A stretch of DNA of 64,000 nucleotides from an uncultured Cytophagales bacterium (lineage in GTDB: Bacteria > Bacteroidota > Bacteroidia > Cytophagales > Thermoflexibacteraceae): the NCBI GenBank assembly GCA_938039675.1, contig CALHUI010000006.1:1-64000 (forward strand), read 5' to 3'. The notes under the pieces are model-generated. The model did not search any database. It was given only the letters and a program-made list of their open reading frames with translations, and was not told the origin of the DNA. How positions within the stretch are numbered: position 1 is the first letter of the stretch; the number at the start of each line of letters is the position of its first letter. Below, in pieces: positions 52,013 through 59,195 of this stretch. Made by a program: the position numbers and the translations under genes.

Positions 52013-53278
52013 TTACAGCAATCGGGGGTCGGAGATAACACCCGATAAGGCAGAGGCAGCTACTACTGCAGGGGAAGTCAAATAAATTTGTGCGTTTTTG
52101 CTGCCCATGCGGCCTTTCATGTTCCGATTGCCCGCGCTGAGTACAATATCGCCGTCGCCTGCTACGCCCGTGTGAATGCCCGCACAAGAGGCGCAACTCG
52201 GAGTATCTACTGCCACGCCCGCTTCCACGAGGTCGGTGATGTAGCCTGCCCGCAGCGCATCTAAGTAAACCTGCTGACTGGCTGGGACCAAAATAAAGTT
52301 TACGTCGGGGTGTACTTGTTTACCTTTCAGAATTTGCGAAAGGACGGCGATGTCTTCCAGCCTGCCATTGGTACAAGTGCCGACAAAGGCTTTATTGAAC
52401 TTCCTGCCAACTACTTTTTCCACTGGTACAACGTTATCCAACTTATCGGGCAAGGCTACCGTCGGGCCAATGTTGGTAACATCCACCTCATAAACTGCAT
52501 CGTAATGTGCATCGGGGTCGCTGGCAATCATTTCCCAGTTGCCTTTTTGCACGGGGCGCAGGTAATCAATGGTTTTTTGGTCGGGTGCAATAATGCCGTT
52601 TTTCGCGCCCAAATCTACGGTCATATTGCAGAGCGTCATGCGGCCTGCAATATCCAAGGCCTCAATGGCAGGGCCGGCGTATTCCAATGCTTTGTAAATC
52701 AGGTGGCCGTTCCAGTGCATCATGCCCATAATGTGCAAGCTAAGGTCTTTTGCCATCACATAGGGCTGCCATTTGCCTGTGATATGAAACTTTACCGACT
52801 CCGGCACGCGAAACCAGCACTTGCCGATAGCCATTGCCACGGCAGCATCGGTTACGGAAACGGCATTGCCAACTGCACCAACAGCTCCGTAGGTATTGGC
52901 GTGGCTGTCCGTTCCAACGCTGATTTTGCCGGGTAATACGTGGCCGTTCTCCACCATAATCTGATGGGCAATGCCTTGTCTGCCCAAATCGTAGAAATAT
53001 TTGATGTTGTGTTCCTTAACAACCTGCCGCCATTCGTTCAGCATGGTAGCAAAAGCAGGCGTAGGGGGGGGGACCAAATGGTCGGAAACACAGATAACTC
53101 GCTCACGGTCAAATACTTCTGTTTTGCCTAATTCGTGTAGGCTTTTAAAGGTAGATTTGCCGAGATAGTCCATTGTCATAACGGAAAAAACATCTGTCCA
53201 GACCAATTCTCCCGGTTTCACCTTGTCGCGGCCACTGTTGTAGGCCATAATTTTTTCAGTGATGGTCATTCCTGCCAT
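52013..53278 (-). CDS. LeuC-like large subunit of an aconitase-superfamily hydro-lyase
   Basis: A 421-residue protein of the archaeal-type LeuC/HacA branch. All three 4Fe-4S ligands are seen: Cys in GTCTNGRLEDI and the pair in PSCASCAGIHTG. Other landmarks are ISVGTDSHANTYGAVGA, VWTDVFSVMTMD and GNRNMKGRMGS. It should dehydrate and rehydrate a hydroxy di- or tricarboxylic acid, together with the LeuD-like subunit two genes downstream. No leuA, leuB or other leucine gene is near, and the partner's substrate loop is altered, so isopropylmalate is unlikely. The natural substrate is unknown. Confidence 0.85.
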   Translation of the reverse strand: MAGMTITEKIMAYNSGRDKVKPGELVWTDVFSVMTMDYLGKSTFKSLHELGKTEVFDRERVICVSDHLVPPPTPAFATMLNEWRQVVKEHNIKYFYDLGRQGIAHQIMVENGHVLPGKISVGTDSHANTYGAVGAVGNAVSVTDAAVAMAIGKCWFRVPESVKFHITGKWQPYVMAKDLSLHIMGMMHWNGHLIYKALEYAGPAIEALDIAGRMTLCNMTVDLGAKNGIIAPDQKTIDYLRPVQKGNWEMIASDPDAHYDAVYEVDVTNIGPTVALPDKLDNVVPVEKVVGRKFNKAFVGTCTNGRLEDIAVLSQILKGKQVHPDVNFILVPASQQVYLDALRAGYITDLVEAGVAVDTPSCASCAGIHTGVAGDGDIVLSAGNRNMKGRMGSKNAQIYLTSPAVVAASALSGVISDPRLL

Positions 53279-53516
53279 AGTATGCAGTGGGGTTTAGTTT
53301 TTTTCATATTTACTTTTTGCTGAGCAACGTCGCCGCAAAATGCGCTATGAGAGTTTATGCAACTTTCCTGCGTGCGCATATGACAAACAGTTGAGCAAAG
53401 GAATCACATTACATCAGAGCACATAGCACACGTCATTACACTACGACTTTTGCTGATTTTTTGCGTCCGAAATTTCGACCTGTTTTGCCCATTTACGGCT
53501 CCGCACCTAATCTCTG

Positions 53517-54017
53517 TCAGGCATTTACGGTTGCTTCCCGCACTTCGCTTGGAATATTGTACTGCCCGATGGCATCATAGTCGGTTTGTTCTTGTGTGGA
53601 AACTTGCCGTTCTTCAATCATTGTCAGTCCTTCAAAGCGTCCGTTGTGGCTCCATTGCCAAACGCGCATCCGATGGCCGGGACCGATGGTGTTGATAATT
53701 TCGTAGAGTTTGCTGCCCGGGTCGGCCTTGTAAGTCCACTCCAAAATAATGGAGTCGCCACTTTCCCATGCGGTACCGTAAATACGGTCATTGTCGAAGG
53801 TCATAATACCGGCTTCGTTGAAATAGTTTTTGCCGAAGTTGTGTCGCTCATAGCGACCGTTGTCCCAAAAGTATTCGTTGAGTTGTTCCCAACAGTTGCC
53901 GTTTAGGCGTAGTGTCAAACGGCTTTTGTGATGGTCGAGCACCTTCCCGTCAGGAGCAATGCGTGTGTAGGTGCCTTCCCATACGCCGGTGTGGAGCGGA
54001 AATAGTTTCAGATTCAT
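53517..54017 (-). CDS. Lipocalin-like protein (DUF3598-type)
   Basis: A 166-residue soluble protein rich in beta strands and Trp/Tyr: LHTGVWEGTYTRIAPDGKV, LTLRLNGNCWEQLNEYFWDN, GIMTFDNDRIYGTAWESGDS and MRVWQWSHNGRFEGLTMIEE. The pattern resembles the fatty-acid-binding/lipocalin-like DUF3598 domain, and the assignment is tentative. It has no signal peptide. It is the first gene of the minus-strand cluster but is separated from the LeuC-like gene by about 240 bp, so it may be a separate transcript. Function unknown; it may bind the hydrophobic substrate of the pathway. Confidence 0.6.
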   Translation of the reverse strand: MNLKLFPLHTGVWEGTYTRIAPDGKVLDHHKSRLTLRLNGNCWEQLNEYFWDNGRYERHNFGKNYFNEAGIMTFDNDRIYGTAWESGDSIILEWTYKADPGSKLYEIINTIGPGHRMRVWQWSHNGRFEGLTMIEERQVSTQEQTDYDAIGQYNIPSEVREATVNA

Positions 54018-54182
54018 ACAATCAAATATGTTAGTTGTGAAAAGTTTCCGAATAGGGTATTACTTCAAATGTAGTAAAAAAACAGTTAATTACATTAACT
54101 ATCTCCTCGTAAAAAAGTTTGATACATACAATGGAGCAGCCCTGTTCTTTGTGCCTGTTTATACAAAAGCCGAAGTGATTTT

Positions 54183-54246
54183 GCGAAAATTTTTAGTTAT
54201 TAAAAAACAAGTATGTGTATCTAACAGGTCTCTGAAACCTGTCAGG
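54183..54246 (-). repeat. Dispersed palindromic repeat, diverged copy E
   Basis: On the minus strand CTGACAGGT and ACCTGTTAG form the hairpin (plus 54237-54245 and 54221-54229), followed by a T-rich segment and TAACTAAAAATTTTCGC, which resembles the conserved tail of copies A to C. The rest of the gap between the flanking genes (54018-54308) shows nothing else recognisable. Confidence 0.6.
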
Positions 54247-54308
54247 TGCTATTTATTATAAGGCACACAGCGCGCATGTATGAGTTGATACTGTTTGGTT
54301 TGGCTTAC

Positions 54309-55067
54309 TCAACACATCCCGCGCCCAATGAGGTTATCGCAAAAGATGGCCGTAGCAATGCCTGCATTCAGCGATTCGGCATTGCCGATGCGTGGAATGG
54401 TGAGCGCATGGGTAATCATTGGCAGCAGGTCGTCGGCAATGCCTTGCGACTCGTTGCCAATCAGGATAGCCCCTTTGACTTTTGCTTGAAATTGGTGGAT
54501 GTTGCTACCGTTGAGCAAAGCGCCGTATACGGGTGACGGGTAGATGCTGAAAAATTGTTTCAGGTCTGTATAGAAAGGTTTTACACGCAAGAAAGACCCC
54601 ATGGAAGCGGCTATTACTTTGGGGTTGTACCAGTCGGCGGTGGTAGGTGAGCATACAATGCGGCGGATACCGTACCAGTCGGCAATGCGAATCATAGTGC
54701 CTAAATTGCCCGGGTCGCGGATGTCGGAAAGTGCCAGCAGCCACTCGTCGGTCGGTATATTATTGCTTGGTGCAGGTATTTCTACCACTGCCAGCGCAGC
54801 GTTGTTGCTTTGAATCGTTCCTGCCTGCTCCAACTCGTCAGGTGAGGCAGTTTCCAATAAAAAACGAACTTTGTGCTGACCTATTGCAGTAGCAATGAAC
54901 TCTTCGGTGGCAAATACAGCTACTATCCGAAAACCGTTCGGTGTACCTTCTGCCATGAGTTCGGAAACGCTTTTAGCCCCTTCTACCAGAAAAAGTTGCT
55001 CTTCCTGTCGGTATTTTTTTTGGTGCAGCGAGCGGCACAGTTTGAGCCATTTTTTAGAGATTGCCAT
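54309..55067 (-). CDS. TrmH/SpoU-family RNA 2'-O-methyltransferase
   Basis: A 252-residue SPOUT methyltransferase. The N-terminal substrate-binding domain (RSLHQKKYRQEEQLFLVEG) is followed by the trefoil-knot catalytic domain with ALSDIRDPGNLGTMIRIADW, LIGNESQGIADDLL and IPRIGNAESLNAGIATAIF (motifs 1-3 of the family). It probably 2'-O-methylates rRNA or tRNA; the exact target is not clear. I start at the ATG at 55067 (MAISKKWLKL); an upstream start adds nine residues. It is divergent from fmt across 77 bp that hold a 21-bp palindrome. Confidence 0.9.
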   Translation of the reverse strand: MAISKKWLKLCRSLHQKKYRQEEQLFLVEGAKSVSELMAEGTPNGFRIVAVFATEEFIATAIGQHKVRFLLETASPDELEQAGTIQSNNAALAVVEIPAPSNNIPTDEWLLALSDIRDPGNLGTMIRIADWYGIRRIVCSPTTADWYNPKVIAASMGSFLRVKPFYTDLKQFFSIYPSPVYGALLNGSNIHQFQAKVKGAILIGNESQGIADDLLPMITHALTIPRIGNAESLNAGIATAIFCDNLIGRGMC

Positions 55068-55098
55068 TGTGCAAAATTGCCCGACTTCTGCCAAAATA

Positions 55099-55119
55099 AA
55101 AACCCTGCCGCAGGGTTTT
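55099..55119. promoter_or_regulatory. 21-bp palindrome in the divergent gap before fmt
   Basis: AAAACCCTG (55099-55107) and CAGGGTTTT (55111-55119) are perfect inverted arms with a 3-nt spacer. It overlaps the expected -33 region of fmt and lies 32 bp from the methyltransferase start codon, so it could be an operator for either gene; it also reads as a hairpin. Confidence 0.4.
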
Positions 55120-55131
55120 ATACCAATAGTA

Positions 55132-55139
55132 TATCTTTG
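55132..55139 (+). promoter_or_regulatory. fmt promoter -7 element
   Basis: TATCTTTG is a perfect TAnnTTTG, with only five bases between it and the fmt ATG; the transcript is predicted to be leaderless or nearly so. Confidence 0.6.
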
Positions 55140-55144
55140 CCGCC

Positions 55145-56059
55145 ATGCGCATCGTATTTATGGGTACGCCCGATTTTGCCGTACCGTCTTTGGAAATATT
55201 GGTTAAAAACGGTTATGAGGTAGTAGCAGTAATTACTGCCCCCGACAAACCCGCAGGCAGAGGGCTGAAATTACAGCCTTCTGCCGTAAAAGTAGCTGCC
55301 GAACGCTTGGGCTTGCCTGTGTTACAACCCGAAAAACTCAAAAATGAAGGTTTTTTAAACCAACTGCGAGCCTTGAACGCCGACCTGCAAATTGTGGTAG
55401 CATTTCGTATGTTGCCTGAGGCAGTCTGGGCAATGCCGCGTTTGGGTACATTCAACCTTCACGCATCGCTACTGCCCCAATATCGCGGTGCAGCGCCCAT
55501 CAATTGGGTAATTATCAACGGGGAAACCGAAACAGGCGTTACTACTTTTTTCCTGCAACACGAGATAGATACGGGCGATTTGATTATGCAGGCAAAAGAA
55601 CCCATCCATCGCAGCGATACAGCGGGTACACTCTACGAGCGACTGATGCATAAAGGTGCGGAACTTGTGTTACAAACCGTTCAGGCTATTGAAAAGGGCA
55701 ACGTAAAAACTACTCCGCAGCAGCAAATTGCGGTGGAAAAACTGAAAAATGCCCCCAAAATTTTTAAAGAAACCTGTGAAATCAATTTTCATCAGTCATC
55801 GGAAGCTGTATTTAACTTTGTGCGCGGCATGAACCCTTTTCCAACAGCATGGGCACGCCACAACGGTTATACGTATAAAATCCACAAGGTAGTACCCGTG
55901 CACAACGGCAACCGATACCAACCTGCAGAGTGGCACACCGATAACAAAACTTTTTTGCACATTGGTACCATAGATGGCTATGTGATTGTAGAAGAGTTGC
56001 AGGCTGAAGGTAAAAAACGCATGGGCATTGCCGAGTTTCTGCGCGGAAACAGACTCTGA
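55145..56059 (+). CDS. fmt: Methionyl-tRNA formyltransferase
   Basis: Formylates Met-tRNAi with 10-formyltetrahydrofolate for translation initiation. The product is 304 residues, typical length. It has MRIVFMGTPDFAVPSLEILV at the start, VITAPDKPAGRG, the catalytic region FNLHASLLPQYRGAAPINW with the Asn and His, TTFFLQHEIDTGDLIMQ with the third catalytic residue (Asp), and a C-terminal OB-like domain from about residue 205 (VFNFVRGMNPFPTAW). No def gene is adjacent. Confidence 0.97.
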   Translation: MRIVFMGTPDFAVPSLEILVKNGYEVVAVITAPDKPAGRGLKLQPSAVKVAAERLGLPVLQPEKLKNEGFLNQLRALNADLQIVVAFRMLPEAVWAMPRLGTFNLHASLLPQYRGAAPINWVIINGETETGVTTFFLQHEIDTGDLIMQAKEPIHRSDTAGTLYERLMHKGAELVLQTVQAIEKGNVKTTPQQQIAVEKLKNAPKIFKETCEINFHQSSEAVFNFVRGMNPFPTAWARHNGYTYKIHKVVPVHNGNRYQPAEWHTDNKTFLHIGTIDGYVIVEELQAEGKKRMGIAEFLRGNRL

Positions 56060-56159
56060 CAGTATCGGGAATGCGTTTGGCTGTATTGTACACCAATGCA
56101 CTTGTTCTTATTATTAGCCTTGCTGAATACTGGTTGAAATTCTTTTGAAAACAATCTGA

Positions 56160-56194
56160 TTATTTTTAAATAATTTACACAAAATTTACCTTGC
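56160..56194 (+). repeat. Tail fragment of the dispersed repeat (copy F)
   Basis: TTATTTTTAAATAATTTACA (56160-56179) matches the tail of copy B (40561-40580) at 19 of these 20 positions, and AAAATTTACCTTGC continues it. The palindromic head is missing or too diverged to see. It lies in the convergent gap after fmt. Confidence 0.55.
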
Positions 56195-56270
56195 CAATCA
56201 CCTGCGATTTTGTATAATTGGCATGTTAGGCGGGTATCCCAACGAATTTGCTGTAGCTCATCGGAGATTT

Positions 56271-56789
56271 TCAGGCTGTCTTGTTTTTGTCTATCACCTC
56301 TTTTTTAAAATTCTGCACTACTTCTTGGGTCTTTTTCAGCGACTGAAAAACCATTTGGAGTTTTTCTATGGTTTCCATATCTTCTGTCGAGTTGAATTTG
56401 GCTTTCAGTTGGCTTTCAATTTTCTGAAACTCTTGAAGAGCAATCATTGCCTGGTGCATACCTTCTGAAATGCGGGTAGTGGTTGCTGCCATCACCTGAC
56501 GGATGTTCTGCACATCTGCCGTAATTTCGCCAAGTTCGGTTGTCAGGCGGCGCAACTCTGCGCTGCGAGCCTGTATGTTTTTAATCGAGCCGTCAATAAT
56601 GGCTGCCGACAAATCTTCTTTGAATGTTTTGGCAATGCTCAGCATGTCGGTAGGAACTTCAGGGTTTTGCATAAACTCCCGCAACTCCTGACGCACTTTC
56701 ATTTGCTCATCCAAATTTTTACTGCTGACCGCTTCTTCGGCTTTTTCGGTAAGGGCTAATAATTTAGCTGCCCAACTGGCTCTGCTCAT
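56271..56789 (-). CDS. Cytoplasmic coiled-coil protein, unknown function
   Basis: A 172-residue, almost wholly helical protein with no signal peptide. Long heptad-like stretches (LLALTEKAEEAVSSKNLDEQ, IKNIQARSAELRRLTTELGE, MVFQSLKKTQEVVQNFKKE) suggest coiled coils. I do not recognise a family; it faintly resembles toxic-anion-resistance-type helical proteins but the similarity is too weak for a call. Its ATG overlaps the stop of the upstream lipoprotein gene by four bases, so the two are translated together and probably work together. Confidence 0.65.
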   Translation of the reverse strand: MSRASWAAKLLALTEKAEEAVSSKNLDEQMKVRQELREFMQNPEVPTDMLSIAKTFKEDLSAAIIDGSIKNIQARSAELRRLTTELGEITADVQNIRQVMAATTTRISEGMHQAMIALQEFQKIESQLKAKFNSTEDMETIEKLQMVFQSLKKTQEVVQNFKKEVIDKNKTA

Positions 56790-57841
56790 CTTCTTGATGG
56801 GTTAAAAGGTCTTTCGTAGGCTTGGTGAATTTGCTGAATATTTTGCACGGCCGTCACAAATTCGGCAAAACTGAATGATTTACCGACAGTATCTATTTTT
56901 TTAAGTGAAGCATGTGTTTGTGCCCATGCCTGCAAGGCTGCTACCGTATTGCGATGCAGCATGTCCGATTGCACCAACTGCGCATTAATGGTAGCGCTGC
57001 CCTGTATGTATTCTTTGTAGATAGATTCGTTATTTTTCAAAAATTCCTGATTGGCATTATATATCTGCAAAATATCAGCCTCGCGGCGTTTGACCAACTC
57101 TTCTTCGGAAGCAGGTTGTGCAGGGTTGCGGTCTATATTGATTTCCTGCAATAAATTGGCCTTTCGGGCTTGCAGTTTGGCTTGTTTGTACTCGGCGATG
57201 GCCAGCATTTCAGGCATTAGCGATTCGTTGATTTTCAGCCGTTCTTCGTATTGTCGGGCTGTTTTGGCATATTTTATGAACAAGTCGTCAAGATTATCTT
57301 CCAATACTATGCGATGCACGCGCTGCAAATCGGTTAGGTTTTCTTGTATGAGCACAGCCATGCGTTGAATGACTACGTCGGAGTCGTCTAAGAGTAAGCC
57401 CAATTTGCGGCGGGTAGCGGCCAATTGTGCCTGTTTAATCAAGAAAGTAGCCAGTGTAGCTATTTCACTCGCCGCCCTGCCTTGTACGGGTGCGAAACTG
57501 CGAGCAGTGGTTGCAAGGCGAGTGAGTTGAGTCCCTAACTGAGTGAGTGCTTTGGGGTCGTTGTTGGAGGCTGTGCATTTGGCAAGCGCATCGGTATAGG
57601 CTGCCATAGCGGCGAGTGCTTGCTGAGTAGGCTGCCAAGCATTGCGCAGTGTGTCAATGATATATCTGCGATTGGTTCTGATATAGCGCTGGGTTACGTC
57701 GGTTTCGGTTTGGGTGTAAGATTTATTGACCGCCGCCGACAATTCCTTTGTTTGCCGAGCGTATTCCGAAAGGTCGGGCAGCGCAGCGCAACTGCTAAGC
57801 AAATACAGACATATAAGCCCTGCTATGAGTCTGTTCATCAT
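56786..57841 (-). CDS. Helical lipoprotein, unknown function
   Basis: A 351-residue lipoprotein with a signal ending LLSSC (Cys at about 17), so it is anchored in the inner or outer membrane. The mature part is mainly alpha-helical and low in aromatic residues: LAAMAAYTDALAKCTASNND, LATFLIKQAQLAATRRKLGL, ADILQIYNANQEFLKNNESI. The family is not recognised. I start at the ATG at 57841 (MMNRLIAGL); a longer reading would run over the divergent HAD gene's promoter. It is coupled (ATGA overlap) to the coiled-coil gene that follows. Confidence 0.7.
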   Translation of the reverse strand: MMNRLIAGLICLYLLSSCAALPDLSEYARQTKELSAAVNKSYTQTETDVTQRYIRTNRRYIIDTLRNAWQPTQQALAAMAAYTDALAKCTASNNDPKALTQLGTQLTRLATTARSFAPVQGRAASEIATLATFLIKQAQLAATRRKLGLLLDDSDVVIQRMAVLIQENLTDLQRVHRIVLEDNLDDLFIKYAKTARQYEERLKINESLMPEMLAIAEYKQAKLQARKANLLQEINIDRNPAQPASEEELVKRREADILQIYNANQEFLKNNESIYKEYIQGSATINAQLVQSDMLHRNTVAALQAWAQTHASLKKIDTVGKSFSFAEFVTAVQNIQQIHQAYERPFNPSRR

Positions 57842-57918
57842 TTCGTTTAGTGAAAACTTTGGCGAAGATGCTAAAAAGTTTCCCAATTTCAGCCAAATTT
57901 GGTACAAAAAAGAAAGCC

Positions 57919-58539
57919 ATGCGACCAACCGATTTTCCTAACATTATTTTCGACCTAGGCGGTGTAATTCTCAACTTGGATATTTCGCGTACGATTCGGG
58001 CATTTTCGGAAATTTCAGGTAAAAATTTTGCCCAATGGCACAGCCAGCACGAGCAAAAAGCCTTGTTTGATGCATTTGAGGCGGGGCAAATCAGTTCCGA
58101 AGAGTTTCGCCATGCCATTCGCGCAGAGCTTGAGTGCCCGCTGACCGATGAGGCAATAGATAATTGCTGGAATGCCATGTTGTTAGATTTGCCTTTGGAA
58201 CGGCTGCAACTGCTCGAGCGGCTCAAATTGCAAAAGCGAACGTTTTTGTTGAGTAATACCAACGCCATTCATAAAACTGCTTTTGAGCAAATTATTGAAA
58301 ATCAGCATGGTATCTCATCATTGAGCCACTTATTCGAGCGCGATTATTACTCTCATCTGCTGGGAATGCGCAAACCGCATCCGGAAGTTTTTCATTACAT
58401 CCTGCAAACACATGGGTTGCAACCCGAGGAAACGCTTTTTATAGACGATTCCATTCAGCACATCGAGGGCGCTAAGCAAGTGGGTTTACATGCGTTACAT
58501 ATTGCAGGAGATACAGATATTATTCGTATTTTTGACTAG
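57919..58539 (+). CDS. HAD-superfamily hydrolase, subfamily IA
   Basis: A 206-residue phosphatase-like enzyme. It has motif I IIFDLGGVILNLD (nucleophile Asp), a small helical cap (FDAFEAGQISSEEFRHAI), motif II FLLSNTNAIH, motif III Lys in GMRKPHPEVFHYIL, and motif IV TLFIDDSIQHIEGAK. This is the family of epoxide-hydrolase-like/YihX-type phosphatases; sugar phosphates such as alpha-glucose-1-phosphate are possible substrates. The start at 57919 puts the motif at the usual distance from the N-terminus. It is divergent from the lipoprotein gene. Confidence 0.85.
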   Translation: MRPTDFPNIIFDLGGVILNLDISRTIRAFSEISGKNFAQWHSQHEQKALFDAFEAGQISSEEFRHAIRAELECPLTDEAIDNCWNAMLLDLPLERLQLLERLKLQKRTFLLSNTNAIHKTAFEQIIENQHGISSLSHLFERDYYSHLLGMRKPHPEVFHYILQTHGLQPEETLFIDDSIQHIEGAKQVGLHALHIAGDTDIIRIFD

Positions 58540-58565
58540 TACCATTCACTCAAGCCGATTGTTGT

Positions 58566-59195
58566 ATACAAATCAATTGTCCACCCTGCGGAGCACCGCT
58601 CGAGCTGAGTTATCGGGCTGCTAAAGTAGTGGTCTGCAACTATTGCGGTCAGACAAGTTTTATCAATGCCGGCCAATTGGAGGCGTATGGCGGAGCAAAG
58701 GTGCTGCTGGCCGATTACGGTTCGCTGTTTGAGTTGCACCAACGCGGAAAAATCAAAAATCTGTCTTTTGAAATCATGGGCAGGTTGCGCTTTGCGTGAA
58801 GGCCTCTGGGATGAGTGGCTGGTGCTGCTCAACGGCCAAGAAGAAGCTTGGTTGCAGGAAGATGAGGGTGAACTTACGCTGTTTCGCAAGGCACAGATAA
58901 GCGGGCAAACACCTGCTTTTGATACTATCAAAGTCAGCCAAACCGTTACGCTGCAACTGCACCCCCCAGAAAAACGGCAAAGTGGGTAATTATCCAATAT
59001 TTATCATTGAAAAACGCAAAGCCACCATTCAGGGCGGCGAAGGCGAACTGCCCTTCCTTATTGAGCCGGGCGAGCAGGCCGATTATGCGGATGGTATCTG
59101 CAACGGTGCACCTGTCAGCATTGACTATTACCGTAGAAGGAATTTCCGTCAGTTGGGGGCTGCCGCTGACCATAAAGAACATCAACTTTGTTTAA
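58566..59195 (+). pseudogene. DUF4178 zinc-ribbon protein gene, broken by frameshifts and missing its start codon
   Basis: The frame from 58566 encodes a zinc ribbon (INCPPCGAPLELSYRAAKVV, then CNYCG) and the DUF4178 start LFELHQRGKIKNLSFEIMGR, up to TGA at 58797. The next frame continues with GLWDEWLVLLNGQEEAWLQE, a third carries GEGELPFLIEPGEQADYADG, and a fourth segment ends WGLPLTIKNINFV. At least three indels are needed to join them. At the expected start there is ATA where an ATG would fit, so the start codon may also be lost. Its last 14 bases overlap the end of the histidine kinase gene. In other genomes such genes are often near polyamine or SpoIIE-linked genes; none is seen here. 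Confidence 0.75.

Noticed and set aside
50065-53278. LeuCD as a leucine-biosynthesis enzyme
   Set aside because: No leuA or leuB is near, an unrelated gene splits the pair, and the small subunit lacks the usual substrate-binding trio.
53279-53516. Possible small gene or RNA in the gap before the lipocalin-like gene
   Set aside because: No frame of note, no hairpin with a T run and no -7 element were seen in this 238-bp stretch.
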